Source of the DNA: Favolaschia claudopus
Taxonomy: Eukaryota; Basidiomycota; Agaricomycetes; Agaricales; Mycenaceae
Direction of reading: 5' to 3'
Assembly: GCA_037176885.1 (NCBI GenBank)
Contig: JAWWNJ010000022.1
Coordinates: 744,001-808,000 of the forward strand
DNA: 64,000 nucleotides
Both the position numbers and the translations under genes were made by a program. The notes beneath the pieces were generated by a model. It was not told the origin of the DNA, searched no databases, and was given only the letters and a program-made list of their open reading frames with translations. Below, one piece after another: positions 34,290 to 47,109 of this stretch (position 1 is its first letter; every line of letters begins with the position of its first letter).

Positions 34290-35660
34290 GAGCCTAGTCT
34301 GCTGTCTGCTTGCATCAAAAGAGTTAATCCAAGTAACACAGCTTTCAGCCCCGACACTCAGGCTGGGGACAGTGGGGGAGAGGGAGGTAATTAGTTCCTC
34401 GTAGACAGACGCTACAACATATGTCCTCGTACCTGCAGTTGTTGTAGTTGAAGATGTTGATGCCCAGTTTGTTGCCCAGGCTATGCCGTAATTCTGAAAC
34501 TCTTCGAGTTTTGTTCCACACCTCTAAGCGCGATTTGAACCGAGGATTTCCTGCAGAAGACACCAAGAGTATGGGCTGAACTTACTGGCAAGTTGTTGCA
34601 GGCAAAAACATTTCTCCAATGCTGAGTGTCCGGCAAATCAATGAGTGTTCAGTTCAGCTGCGACAAGGGAGAATATTGGTATTGTATGGATGTAGAGCAT
34701 TTTATGCACTATATCTAGCATACTTTGCCTCTCAAACTTTGCATATTCTCCCCGGAATGAGCAAGAAAGCAGCTCAGAATCTGTGAGAACAGATCCAAAC
34801 TCCGCACATGCCGGCATACCTTCAGCAAACATTTGGTTTTGTGTTATGGCACAAAATGAACTTCCTACTTTAGTCAGAGTTCCCCAGGGCCAAATCAAGC
34901 CTGATTTATGTCAAATAAAAAATGTTCATCAACGGCCCAAGTAACAGCCAATGAACAAATTTTTAAAAAAGGTGTGACACATAACAGCCTTTGGTGATGA
35001 ACCAGTAGAAATGACACAACATGCGCTGAACATGCGGTCACTGTGAACATTGACGCTCACTGCTTGTTCACTGCCTCATTGTCAGCCTCACTCGCTAGAT
35101 TTGAATTTTGCGTTGAAGGGTAATAAGTAACCTTCAGACTCCAATTCAAGCAAGTCATGGGCCACAGTATCCCCCGCAATCGCTGCCTTGCACCACCACG
35201 ACACAGCATAGGAGGATGGGGAGGAGGGGGAGGAGGAGGAGGAGGAGGAGGAGGGGGAGGCGTAAGAAGATATACTAGCTGTATGGTCCTGAATAACGAG
35301 CAGTGCGCTGTACTAATACATGTGCTCCACAGGGATGCAGGATCAACAAGACGGAACACTGAGCCCAATCGCCGGATCCCAACCAGATGACCAATCAAAA
35401 AAGACTAGGAAAAGCCCAGTCCCCTTGTGGATGCTCTTCAAATGTGTTGCACGCATTATTGCATCATTTGAACGCTCCAAAAGGCAAAAAAGAGCAAACT
35501 CACTCTGCAGCAGCGTCCCTGTACAAATTGATGCTGAATCTCAATCCACGTACGTTGCCTGCTTGCATCAAAACTTGAAGCCTTGATCTAAGCAACAAGG
35601 TTTTCAGCCCCGACACTCAGGCTGGCGAGAGTGGGGGAGAGGGAGGTATTGGTTCTAGGA
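34290..35660. repeat. Pair of direct repeats (about 90-110 bp)
   Basis: The block around 34300-34392 (TGCTTGCATCAAAA, then TTTCAGCCCCGACACTCAGG, then GTGGGGGAGAGGGAGGTA) returns in the same order and orientation at about 35562-35648. Weaker matches link 32757-32860 with 35050-35170 (CACTCACTGCTTGCTCACTG) and 33800-33830 with 35519-35551 (GCTGAATCTCAATCCACGT). This points to tandem or segmental duplication of one longer unit followed by decay. Confidence 0.7.
35216..35261. repeat. GGA-rich microsatellite
   Basis: An almost pure run of GGA triplets with a few GGGGGA interruptions. It is a candidate length polymorphism and, on the G-rich strand, could form G-quadruplex-like structures. Confidence 0.9.
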
Positions 35661-36960
35661 AACGGGGAGGAGATGAGAGTGAGGGGGAGAGGCGGTGAGG
35701 TGATCATTGACAGAGAAGGATATACAGTCGAAGCTGTCATAACCCATAGCTCTCCGTCTGAGGTGCGTGATCCTTGATTTCAACTGATCATCGTTGATAT
35801 GAAGACTGAAACTGACACAACTTACTCATTTCTTGTCAGAAACCTGAATGATTCTGGAAGCCAGAACATAGACAATGAGTTCTGCAATTTTAAAATGCAA
35901 GGCCGGGCCCAATCGCCTTTCGTAAAAATGAAATTGCATACCATAGCATCATTCTCAGTGCCGAGCTGTTTGATTCATGTTCTCCAAAAGGTGAGATTGC
36001 AGACCAATTCTGACCTCAAATCCAAGTATATATTCCTTTTATAACACCAGAACATCTTCAAAACTGAGTGAGAACGGACCGAACCACTTTCCAGTCAAGC
36101 TGTGTATACTCGGCATGATACAATCAAGTTTGGCAACCCGGCCGGCCTTGTGCCGACTCCCGAGGGTGTGGAAGCGCCACCTAGTGGCTTCAAAACAAGC
36201 AATCAACTGAGTGAATTGGACGAGAATTGAGGGAGATATGAGCAGTTTGAGACGGTATGTTTAGAATGCTTTCTTTACATAAAAAAGAAGAAGTGCCATT
36301 AACTTTGCAAACAGCTTTAATTCAATCTAATCTATGCTTTCATTGTATTTCGGTGTGCCAAATCTTCCCAAAGAACGGCAATTGCGAGCAAGTATGTTGA
36401 ATCTTAGTTGGAAAATGACGGAAACCAGGCGAAGATTGGCTGGAAATCAGGCAGAAATTGGGGGTAAGCTAACGGGGGAATCCCTAGCAAGGCAATCGAG
36501 CCAGTGTTAGTTTAAATCTATGAGGACCAAAAAGGGACAGATTGGGGCAAGTTACCAGTAATCCCGCCAAATTGCCAAAGGGCGGTTTCCCTGATGCGAC
36601 TTGGCTTACTTATCAAAAGCTGCACAAGATTCTTTCAGCTTTTACCACTTTTCTACGCTTTCCCTCCTGACCATACACGAAAAAAAGCTCGACTGGAAGT
36701 CGTGCTGATGCTCGAGCCGCGCAACAATATCTCCAACTTTAAGATGAACTCCAAGTCCGTTCGGCTCGCCCGGCAGACGACCATCACGGAGATCAGCGGC
36801 CCAGCGGGTCACGTGTCCGCGACAGCTACTCGATCAACTTGATGATCAAGCGGTCACTACACCCCCGCTCACTACTGCTCTCGCTTGGGGTCCTTGGTCA
36901 GTGATACCTTCCAGTCTCTTTCAAAACGCTTGTTCTGAAGTTGTTCATAAACTCAAAGTC

Positions 36961-38567
36961 ATGGGTTCGTCGGCCGAACCCACCTCGGGATCATCGCGAC
37001 CTTCTACTGGCGGCATTGGGAAGAGGCGGAAACGAGACACTGACAGGACTGCGAGTCCGTTCGTTTTAGAAATACATCCTCCTCCTCCACCGATACCAAT
37101 CCAACTCAAATCTCAACAAAATCTCAGATCTCAAGCTCAAGTACAGATGAGAGGCCTGTCTGACCTTCCTCCAGAGCTAGTCGACCGAATCGTCAGCGAA
37201 CTTAAAGACGATGATGAGGCCCTCCGTACCTGCGCGTTGATATCGAGCGCTTTTGTGCACTGGAGCCGTGTACATCTCTTTTCTTCTGTCCGCGTCACCG
37301 CTACCAACGTCTACGCCTTTCGCAGTCTCATACGCTCCTCCCCCGCCGTAGCATTGTATGTGCGTTCTGTTGACGTTCCTGCGATGCCCAGTTTGCCCAT
37401 GTCCGCCATACTCCAGCCCTTGACTTTCGGCTCGCTCTCCAATCTCACCAATTTCTTTTCGCACGGCGATCCTTTCGATTTCAGACAGCTGTCCCTTCCC
37501 GACCTCCAAATTGTCACGGACGCCGCGCGTCGACTCACACATGTCGATATAATCATCGACCGTCTGTGGACACTGCATGATTGGGCTTTGCTGCTTAACG
37601 GCTGCCCTGCGCTCGTCACGCTCGTCATCGATGCTAACGCTACGGGCTTCGGTACCTGGACTGCCGCAGACGTCGCCCTTCCCATGCCTGCTCCGCCCTC
37701 ACCGCGCGTCCTCCACCTCCACACACTGCGCGTTTCAGGCGACTGCAAAGTCCTCGTTCCCCTCTCCGCGTGGCTCGTCCCGCAAGACGCGCTGTCGACG
37801 TTGACGGAACTGGTACTAGATGTGAACTACATGGTAGACGACTACGACGCACCGGATGCACGGCTTCCCATCGTCCTCGCTGGTGCAGCATCCCTGCGCC
37901 AGTTAACACTAAACCTCGATCCGCGTATGTCCTTGCCTGCTGCGTGGAACAAAACTAACTCCCGTCTTGCTCTACTCCAGCCCTGACACGGCCACCTGAT
38001 TCTACCCTCCCACCCCTCCATATAACCCACTTCCCGCACCTCCACGCCCTCGACCTCCATGACGGCCCCGACGCCGACCTACTTACCTCTCTCAACTGGA
38101 TCATCTCCTTCCTCGGCCGCCCCTCCACCTCATCCTACAACTCCATCCCAACCGACAACAACACCCGCAATTCCACAAACAGTTCTCCCAGCGCCCTCGA
38201 ATCCCTCTCCCTCGACCACAGCGTCCTCCGCACAGACATGCACATCATACCCGCTTCCACGTGGCTCGCGTTCGAGGAGGCGCTGCTCGGTCCCTCTTCA
38301 TCGTCCTCTTCTTCCTTCTCTTCTTCTTCTTTCTCGCCCGTGTCAAGCCACAACCACCCGAATTCCACGCCCCACCCGAACCTCCGACGCGTCTCATTCA
38401 GCGGGTACCAGAAGTATTCTGTGGCGGCGCCACAGCCGGAGGCGACGCGTGCTTTGAAGTGGCAGTTGGGGGAGAGGCTGGGACGGTTGGCGGAGAGGGG
38501 GGTGTTGGTGTTGGGGGACGGAATGCGGAGGAGCAGGAGCAGGGGTGAGGTGGCGAGGTTGCTGTGA
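36961..38567 (+). CDS. F-box / leucine-rich-repeat-like protein
   Basis: After a disordered, basic N-terminus (MGSSAEPTSGSSRPSTGG, then KRRKRD and a proline run) comes the F-box LSDLPPELVDRIVSELKDDD with LRTCALISSAFVHWSRVHLF. Repeats with LTNFF, LPDLQIV and LVTLVID-type leucine patterns follow. One intron (37925-37980, GTATGT donor) is required: it joins LTLNLDP to PLTRPPDSTLPPLH in frame. A poly-serine tract (about 38296-38340) is present. The protein ends GMRRSRSRGEVARLL at 38567. ATG 36961 is preferred to the one at 36901, which adds only 20 residues. Length is about 517 residues. As an SCF adaptor its target is unknown. Confidence 0.82.
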
Positions 38568-39494
38568 GATAAGAGTGGGCGGGCGGTTCGGTGGTGTAGC
38601 GGGATGGGATCGAGAGGATGGGATGGATGTGTGGCAGCCCGTGCGATATCCAGGAGATGATATGATCCTCATCCTCATGTCTGTCGTCGGAATGGGGCGT
38701 CGAGCTTCACCTCGCTGCGTTCTCTACGCCTCAGGTTCATCTCCGTCTCGCTCGTCTCCCTCGATCATGCGTCTCTCCTTTCCAGCCGTTATAGGTGCCG
38801 TTCCTTTCGCGCTGGCCACACACGTCCTGGTGTATTGAGCTGTTGATCCTCCCGGGTATGCAAGCCACGAATGAAGGTCGACGCATTCTCATCGGCTTTG
38901 CATGTATTGCATGTATGGATACGCGTCGGCGATGCAGTGCTCGAAGAGCGAAGAAGCGGTGGGAAACTAGCGAAAACTAAAAACGCTCTCTTATCCTTTG
39001 CGAGTTCACTCCCAGGGAAAAGAGCTCGTTCGCAATTGTCTCGTGCATCTCCGTCTCCGTCACGGCCCATCCTCCCTCTTCAGCTGCATGCTGTGTCTCG
39101 CCCTTATCGAGAGTTTGCGTCCCAAGTGCCGCTGCGAAGAAACTACATACACCGACGCCTGTTCCGGTAGATGCCGATGGGCTGGAAATATGGACGGTGG
39201 TGGATCGTCGAGGGTCTTCTCGGCGCGGTCGACATACTGGTTCTCTACATCAATTGGGGCTTGCACTCTACCGCTCTACTTTTCCGCCAACAGCCCTCGA
39301 ACTGAGAGGAATCCTCCGCCTGAAAGTATGACCGAGAGATTGCTTTATTTCTTTGTATCGCTCATCTACGGCTAGATTGACGCTGCATAGTCTGCATGTC
39401 TTAGTCGAAACATGTATTGCATGGCTGCGCGTGAATCGAATGCGCAGGGTCCCTTTATTACGAATAAGAATACTATATTATACTCCAATCTCGT

Positions 39495-41079
39495 CTATTC
39501 TTCGTCCATCAGCATATCCCAATCCACCTTCGACCTCGGCTGCATCCACATCCTCCGATCCTTCTGCGCATTAGCGCTACACTGCTGCACACATTTGGTA
39601 TACTCCTCATCAAGGCTCGACGTCGGCTGGTCATTCGCACTCCTGCCTTACGACGCTCGCAATCAGCATCTAATGGAAAAATCAGAGAAAGCCACTCACA
39701 CAGGACTAAGCTCAAATGCCTCATTCCTCTCATCCAAAAACAACCACGCAATCTTCTCCTTCAGCCCATCCTCCTGCCACGTACTCAGCGACTCAGGGAA
39801 CAACGGCAACACCCCACCCACACTCGCATCATGCGCCACAATCGTCAAAAAGTCGCTATCCGCGTCGAACTTCTCGAACTTCGCCACGCTAATCGTCGCC
39901 TCGCCCGGATCCGCGTAGAACGAGCCCGCGACGTCGGACAAGGCGAAGAAGGGCTGCGCGCGGGAGGGGAGGTCGAAGGCGCCGGGCGTGGAGTTGACGG
40001 ACCAGAAGAAGGAGGTGGAGATGGCGGTGCGGGTGGAGGCGAGGAGGTCGCCGGGGCAGGGGAGGGCGGATTGGAGGGCGGTGGTGGGGCGGAGTTGGCC
40101 GACGTGATGGAGGGTGTCGCCGCCGAGGAGGATGAAGGAGGTGGGGGTGGTGCGGGCGAGGGCGGTCATGTGGCCGGAGAGGTGCTGGTGGGGAGGATGC
40201 GTTGAGCGTTCGGGGTGAGGGACAGGTATAGGAGAGCGAGGGGGACTCACACCGGGTGTATCGAGGAGGTAGAAGCTTCCGTCGCCGAACTGGTCGATGG
40301 CTTTCAGTCCGCCGATCGTGAGTTTTGACTGCTCGAAGTCCAGCTTGACGAGCTGCTTGCCACTGCGGAGGATTAGTATGATCGGTACGCCCTGCGAAAA
40401 ATGGTAGAGACGTACTCCAAATCACTTGCTTGGAGATCTGAGTTGGGGGTTATCCGGGAAGATCGAGGTATCCGTTTTGCTACCGACAACTATCTTCGTG
40501 CCGTTGGGGAATTTCGACATGTCGCCTGGAAGGGAGTAGGCGTTAGCATGTCAAAGGAACTACCCCAAAACCAAGCTTACCGATATGGTCGAAATGGGCG
40601 TGACTGGAGGTCCAATGTCAGCGCTGGATGTGTCGACTCAGGGAACACACGCACCTCCAGAACACAGTCTTAATACTATCTAACGACACGCCGCCCTCCT
40701 TCAACAAATCCGTGATATCTTGAACGCATCGAAAGTGATCGCCTTTGACGTGAAAAACCCAGCAAACGCCGGCGGCAGGTTCTCTGGGTCCTTCCGCATC
40801 CCCAAGTCAAACATGAAAGTTTCCTTGCTGGGCTTGTGCTCCACGAGAAATGCGTGGATGGGGAGAGTGAGGTCCTCGCGCCCGGGGAGGACTGGATTCA
40901 GGAAGGACACTGGTGAGATTATTGAGCGTGAAGTTGGCTACACGGAAAGCCTTGACGTCGACTGTAGCATCGGAGGGTGGGATACCAAAGTCTTTGAATC
41001 CGGCCCAGGTTGGTAGAGGAGCACTGGCAGTTAGAAGAGCGAGTGAGAGAACGAGGCGCGCAGCGTGAGATGAGAGCAT
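39495..41079 (-). CDS. Metallo-beta-lactamase-fold hydrolase with putative secretion signal
   Basis: The zinc-binding motif HxHxDH is in SHAHFDHIGDMSKFPNGT. It is followed by HLSGHMTALARTTPTSFILL, holding the next metal histidine, then LLGGDTLHHVGQ with an Asp/His pair. The order matches lactonase-like members of the superfamily, which hydrolyse lactones or esters. The N-terminus MLSSHAARLVLSLALLTASA is hydrophobic and suggests export. Exons join through introns near 40900-40920, 40660-40740, 40590, 40350-40420 and 40200-40240. A last short intron (GTGTGA donor near 39700) joins ELSP to PTSSLDEEYTKCVQQC, and the protein ends KVDWDMLMDEE at 39495. The substrate is unknown. Confidence 0.85.
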
Positions 41080-41868
41080 TATCGGATTCGAAGTGAAAGA
41101 AGCACTTGAAGAAGGAGAAGTTGGAGATTTTTTGAATCGAGGTTTGTGAGATTTGGAGAATTTATGCAGTCCGACGGCGCTCGGAAGGGACACGGGCTCG
41201 CATCTTGACCGTGTATGGACCGTCTACCCGTGTCACCGTGCCAGGTGGCAAGCGGGTGTCAGTGACTGTAGCTAGACTCTTTAAAGCCTTGCGCAAGAGA
41301 ATTCGACCCGCCAACAAGCCTGAGTCTCTGCGGAAGGTGTACGGGGAGCACGGTCATGCTTGTCGGACCCAGGTAAAAAATGAGAATGAGCGCCTGATGC
41401 ACTGTAGTCGCTTGAGGAGCTGGTCGGCGTACAGTGTTCGAAAGTGTGAAGCCCCGTCTTTGCCTGTTCGAAGGGAGCAAGAGCATATTCAATCCAAAAA
41501 GCCGAGTAAAAAAAACGAAGCCAAGAAGAGTCGTGGGCTGTGCATGTAAGTTTGTTCGCAGGCTCGATTTGGATCACGATATCATCGATCATGTATTGGA
41601 CTAAGTACTCCTTCCGAATTCCCTTTGGACCCGGAAAGATAAGAAGTGATTGAACATGATAATTTTAAAAGCCTTGAGGGAGGAGCCCACGTCTAATTTC
41701 TTAGGATGGAAAGTCGTCGCAAATGACCCGGGCCTGTTATCTGGAACTACTGTTCGACTCGGACTTCCTCAAGCGATTCGAGAGTAGCTGTGTGAGGTAA
41801 ATACATAGATAGTCATAAGCCCTAAAGAGACATACAAGGAGATACATTTTACATAAATCGAGTTTCCA
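41080..41868. other. Gap with no supported gene
   Basis: Short frames on both strands overlap each other without motifs. It holds the upstream region of the hydrolase gene and the downstream region of the F-box relic. Confidence 0.45.
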
Positions 41869-43690
41869 CTACACTTCGTCAATGGTTGGATCATATGCTC
41901 TGAGCTCGAAAGAAGTCTTCCCATATTCGTTGATCGTCATAATAGGATTCAAATCGAGGACAGAATCCTCCTTGAGCTCCCTCGCATACCCTGCAAGCCA
42001 ATAAGCGCCAACCTCGAACATCCCCACGAAAGTATTCCGACTGCATCGCTGTCGCAGGAATTCTAGAAGGGACGCATCGGTGAACCAACCCAACGTTCTC
42101 AGCGTGAAGTGGCTGAGTCTGGGGATGAGGCAGTTGGAGGGGTGAAGTGGATCCGGAGTGAGCTGTTCGAGCAGTGAGGATGTGATAAGATGGTTGATGA
42201 CGACCTCGGTAGGGTTCGAGAATGGCGGAAGGATAGTGGTCGGAGATGTAGAGCGCTTCAAGAGCGTGGAGGAGCGCGAGACAGTCCAACAAGTCGGCGG
42301 TGGAGATGAACACGTCGCGTAGGCAAAGACACACCAGTTTGTCCTTGCTGCTAGAACGAATGAACAAGGCGCCGTGCCGCGTCCTGTGCCCAATACAACG
42401 GATACCCCAAGTTCGCTGCGGAAAACAGCGTGAGGTATTCCAACTCACGAACTGTGAGTGCGTTGAATATCTTCTCCAGGATGAGGATCGATTCCTCTCC
42501 TTGATCTTGAAGCGAGTGAATGTTGAACTTCGCCAGGTCCGACACGGCGCCGGGCAAGTCGAATGGTGGCGCTTGGTAGATCTCCTCGAAATCGAGGTAA
42601 AGATTGAGCTCGACCCCGTCAGAGACTCGAGGTATGTGGGTGAGCAACGCGGTGAGGCTTTCCACGTCGTAGCAGGAGAAGGCAAAGTCCGACGCACGGC
42701 CGAGAGGGAGAACTTCAAGCACCGAGAGTGGGCCCACTAACCTCGAGCATGCGAAGTTTGGGGGCTTGCCAAAATCCCTGGGCGGAGGGTTGTTTGACTA
42801 TCAGTTCGGGGGCCGTACATTGGCCCGAAGAGAGAAAGCTTCTCGAGGTTCGGTATCTTGTTTTGCACAGTCGAAAAATGGTTTGAGCATCGGCTGCTCC
42901 ATGACAAACGACGCCGAACGCCAACGCTCAGAGGAGCTGCGCGAGAAGCTGGAGCGGAAGCTCGGCGCAAATGCCCATAGAGTACACACGGATGTCCAGT
43001 GGCATCCGAGCATCGTGGCCGCGTCTCAAGACATCGAGGAGAACAAGGTACATGTGGGGTGTACCATTCCAAGGCATAGAGGTCCGCCTCGATCTCGCCT
43101 GGCTTTGCCACCGACGGGTGAGTCCAGCAACGGAGGTCTAGATCGATTCGAGTCCAAAAGGCGGGGATGTTGTGAACGATGTGCCGCCAGTAATGCGATA
43201 CCTGCGAAAGGGTGGACGAGCGAACCGCCTGCAAGACGAAGTAGCTCCCCCTTGGCCGCCCGCAACCATTCGGAGGGAGGAATGTCTTCGGTGTTGTGGG
43301 GAATTCCTCGGGAGGGTCGATGCAGAACGAAATTATGTGTGAGAGTATCTCCAGTGGCAATCGACGGATTGGAGCCCGTCTCAAACTGACACAGCTCCGG
43401 TAGTGTGTGTCGAGAGCCTGACGAGCGCGGAGGATTTTGCCATCGGGATCAGGGAAATGCGTGAGCGCCAGGTCATAGCGTTCAAGCTCTTCAGAAGCGC
43501 CAGCCAGGACGGCATCGATACCGGTGTTCTCGGCGTCGTACGCGTTAGCATGCAAGCTCCGCAGGAGCTCAGTGCGCTGACGATTAGTCGGAAGAAGGGA
43601 TGAGTGTTGGAAGGTTTCAGGTAGAAAATTCTGTGCAGTGAACATGGTGGGTAGAGAGAACGGAGGTTCAGGTGTCCAGGATCGAGCCAA
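41869..43690 (-). pseudogene. F-box/LRR gene broken by several frameshifts
   Basis: The N-terminal 220 codons are normal for mushroom F-box proteins: VSLRRAPIRRLPLEILSHII, then LSQVSHYWRHIVHNIPAFWT and IDLDLRCWTHPSVAKPGEIE. From about 43060 leftwards the homology jumps frame repeatedly: DARMPLDIRVYSMGICAELP, then SERWRSASFVMEQPMLKPFF, then TVQNKIPNLEKLSLFG. A further block (LEVLPLGRASDFAFSCYDVE) ends at about 42355 and resumes in another frame as SSKDKLVCLCLRDVFISTAD, and again as VVINHLITSSLLEQLTPDPL before the end at 41869. No spliceable intron fits these joins, because the blocks are contiguous. Likely start is ATG near 43645 or 43690. A MITE sits 20 bp upstream. Poor sequence quality is the alternative reading. 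Confidence 0.75.
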
Positions 43691-43711
43691 GCATAAATAA
43701 CGCGCTCAAAG

Positions 43712-43925
43712 GAGGACCGGTGATAATGCCCTCAAAGGTTGGCGACAAAAGTTCGGACAAAATTTTGGAAAAACTTTCGCAAAATTTTTCGGAAAATGAC
43801 CGCCTTGCGAAATAACTCGTTTTGGCCGGTTCAGAAACCGTGGGAACAAAAAATTAGTTCGGACAAAATCTTCTTGAGGGCCGATTTCCTGTCGCCAACC
43901 TTTGATAGCATAATCATCGGTCCTC
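43712..43925. mobile_element. 214-bp MITE with 38-bp inverted repeats
   Basis: The left end GAGGACCGGTGATAATGCCC and the reverse complement of the right end (GAGGACCGATGATTATGCTA) match, and both continue TCAAAGGTTGGCGACA. The hexamer TCAAAG flanks the element at 43706-43711 and 43926-43931 and may be the target duplication. No coding capacity. Placed at the 5' end of the broken F-box gene, within its likely promoter. Confidence 0.8.
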
Positions 43926-43931
43926 TCAAAG

Positions 43932-45238
43932 GGCATTGTCCGGGCCACTCACGTGATCGCGACGATTCTGGCCAGGTTGGCTTCGAGTAATCATACAGCA
44001 TGGAGTGACAGAGCAAGACAGATAATATTTGGGGTGTAATTTGGTGGGTGGAAGGGTCATTCGAGGGATGAAAACCATAGTCTGAAGAGGCTTCGTGCTT
44101 TGATTCGTAAAGCCATTTCAAATTTGTGTAACAGTGTTCCGCAACAGAGGAGGTCGTGGGTTTGAACGAAAATGAATTGAGTGGGGATATATATGATTGA
44201 GCAAAGCAAACGCCTTCGCATTGGTGGTTAGCAATCTGATTCAATTCTCCAGGATGATCGCAAACTAACCGGGAAAGTTCGTGTAATTAATGCGAAGCGC
44301 GTTCTTTCTGAGACTCAGCTTTGCGTGTTAGCACTACCGTCAGTTCCCGCACATTGCGAATATTGTCGGTCCATCCGCTCGGGTCGAGTTGTACGGCGGG
44401 AAGAGTCGCATCGGCACTTGCTTCGGAGTCCGTACGGCAGAAAGTCGCATAACAATTCACTGCTGGCGCGTGTCTCCGACCGCCCGAGGTTAGCCAGTTG
44501 CTGCTCCCAGGAACATCGACGAAGTCTTTCTCTTGAGCAAAGCGCTGGACAAAAAGGTCGGTTGCTCGCTGCCGATGACACGTCATTTACTTTGCTGCAA
44601 CTTGTATTTATCAGAAGCGGTAAAGTGTACCTTATGGCTCATAGACGCCAAAGATTCTCTCGAGAATGCAATACGTTGACCACGGCAAGCGACCATTAGC
44701 TGGGGATAGGCACACTGTTGTGTTGAGCGCATGAAAGCATTCAAAGCGTTTACGATCGGGGAGACGTCGAGATTTGTCGAATGTTTTGTTATGTGGTTGT
44801 GAATGATAGTATTGGTTTTGGATTCTGAGCTTTTACTGGAATCGGTGGGGTCGGTGAGCTGGGTCATGTCGTTCAACGCAGAGGTACAAGGCGCGAAGAT
44901 GAAGATGAGTCGGAGAGACTCGGATGTGATTCGGCGATCACCTTGATGGTGATGAGAAGTACGACTCGGAACGTAACAAAGGCGTTGAACTCAAGAAATC
45001 GAGACGAGTCTGAATTGCATAGAGAAAAGAATATGCGAAACATAGAAAGAATCTTCGTGCTCAAAAGTATCGCTTTTCATCGATAAATTCACGGGCCAGA
45101 TTCGTCGGAATTGCTCTACAACAACGTTGAACGCTGAACCAGGACGGGACGATATTGCGAAAAATGGTTGAATGTGATATGTGGTACAGGAATTGCGTTT
45201 GGTACAAGAACTACAGTTGCTTTGCTTCAATTGATAAT
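43932..45238. other. Gap with no supported gene
   Basis: Several overlapping short frames near 44290-44700 on both strands lack any motif or consistent splice pattern. Nothing else stands out. Confidence 0.4.
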
Positions 45239-45582
45239 CTACTCATCGTGCAGTCCTAGGATGTTCTTCTCGTAAATCGCCGACACTTTGCCCGTGTTCG
45301 CATTTTCAATCTGGTGATAGTGTTCAGCGGCAAGAAATCAAGAAAAAGAGATGCGGCGCGTACTTCATATCGAGGGTCCTCCTCACTCGCATTCACGTGC
45401 AGATCAGCCTGTACGCCCGGCTCCGTGAGAACGCCCTTGATGGTGCCGACGGATTCAGGAGTGTTCGAGTCAGGGCCTGTAAATGATGATAAGACTCGAG
45501 CAGACGAGGCGTTGACAAAGGAAAACCGACCTCCGACGGGCTTGTAACGAACAGTCTGACCATTCTTGTATTGGGGAGCCAT
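45239..45582 (-). CDS. Small HVA1-type TUDOR-domain protein (DUF2945 family)
   Basis: Three exons join to a protein of about 77 residues: MAPQYKNGQTVRYKPVGG, GPDSNTPESVGTIKGVLTEP, then VQADLHVNASEEDPRYE, and finally IENANTGKVSAIYEKNILGL with HDE and stop at 45239-45241. Introns are about 45480-45528 and 45309-45363. The pattern (KxGxxVxYKPVGG, GxIxxVLTE, EEDPRYEIEN) is that of the small fungal/bacterial family named after a hypervirulence-associated protein with a TUDOR-like barrel. Its molecular role is not settled. Length is normal for the family. Confidence 0.85.
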
Positions 45583-47109
45583 TGTGGTTTTGGAGTTGTG
45601 TTGGGGGTGAAGATGGAAGTAAAATGCGGGTTGTATGTGTCGGTCGTGCTAATTCAGCGTGGGCTTTATAGTGATGAGCACTCACACCTATGAGCGGTTT
45701 CTTTCGTCACATCCGCTTGCCGGTGTCGTCAAAAAATGCTCATTTCTGGGGCAATTTGCGGAGTGTTCATCTACATTTGATGGGCCTGAGTTTGAGCCGA
45801 ACAGAATATTAATAACGGAGTCGGAGACAGTACGCAGCGAGGGCGCTAATATCCAAAATTACTCTGGGCTACAGCCAGTGCTCATACTACCTGCCGCTGA
45901 ACCTCATTCAAACGTCGAATTTCAGTTGCAGGTGACTATTACTCGAGTTATTTGAACCGCAAAAGTTGTGAATCGCCATTTTTCTACGATTAGATTCGCA
46001 TGACACTTTTAATTTTGGGTCACTTCCGACGACCGTGACATGTGCCATGGCATTATTACGTTGCGAATCAGGTTTAGAGTTTGATTTAACTTCGAAAGCG
46101 CGGAAGGTTCAACTTGAACGTTTGAACAGCGGCCTGTTGATCAATATCTGCACCAGAAACAAAGCATACGGTAGATCCATTACTAGCGTTGTTTGAATCC
46201 ATGTTATGTCTCTACCGCTCCCAAATTTTCAACTATTCCCAGTATACGAATAGGTATCCAACAACTTGAACTGGGTCTTCCGTCGGCCAACAAATGATTG
46301 AGTGATCGCATCTGCAAGAATTGAAATTTCTTTCACCTCGCTTCGTGGACTTGTCATGGACCATTCTGAATGCCTCCCGAGCCTCCCGAGCCCCTTTCTG
46401 CGATTCAGAGCCTGCGGAGAATTTCAAAGGAAACGGTTCTTGTTGACTGCCCGCTGGAGCTTCGCCGCTTTCAAGTTCTCAGTCGGAGCTCATGCATCTC
46501 GATTCTTGAATCTCGATCGTATCTTGAGTCTCAAAAGACTTCAGAAATCATCTGTATGGTTTACATATGTTAAGCTAGCGGATGCAACTTACTGGATCAT
46601 CGGACGTATCTGTACCGGGATACGGGTAGCTGCAAGCTTTGTACGATCGCCCGTCCAATGTCCATCCTCAATGACTGTCACTAAGGATCTTCGAGTGGCG
46701 AATCCGCTTCAATGGGTGTCCCTACCCTATGATACTCTTGGAATCTGAAGAACGACACCTTATCGACTTTACCTTGCTCATTTCGAATCTTGTTCGCGCA
46801 TTTTCCCATTATTTCGTTAATTCGCTGTTCCTGCTTGGACAAGCATCCGGCGCATTGGCCACCGAGAGCTCAACAGCACGGGACCTGAAAGTGGACACGC
46901 TTTGGGATCTCTATTTGACGTTGTGTGTGGTGTCCAATTGCCACTCTGCTACGCTCTTTCTCCTCAACCACCATAGCGTCTCTGCGAAGAACGCTGTCCG
47001 CGATCCCTCAGTGTTCTGTCATCTCGCTTTATAGCCCCTTTTGTGAAGAACTCTCGCTCTCCAGTGAATCGTCCTCTCGCTCACACATCCTCCATAGAAC
47101 AACATAAAT
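45583..47109. other. Gap with no confidently supported gene
   Basis: Two longer plus-strand frames (46302-46748 and 46729-47034) have ordinary amino-acid composition but no motif I recognise and no obvious start context. They could be decayed coding sequence or part of a long leader of the F-box gene that starts at 47110. Confidence 0.4.

Larger units (their letters stand above)
32572..36960. other. Gene-free, repeat-rich accessory stretch
   Basis: About 4.4 kb with no supported gene. It is AT-richer than the flanks and holds a TA-flanked MITE, two perfect foldbacks, a purine microsatellite and several short duplicated blocks, described separately. Short frames here show no domains. The last 300 bp must contain the promoter of the F-box gene that starts at 36961. 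Confidence 0.6.

Noticed and set aside
38135..38368. Glu-rich minus-strand frame
   Set aside because: It is the antisense of the poly-serine tract in the F-box gene.
39831..40425. Gly/Glu-rich plus-strand and Arg/Pro/His-rich minus-strand frames
   Set aside because: They are shadows of the metallo-hydrolase exon, which carries the HxHxDH motif and proper splice joins.
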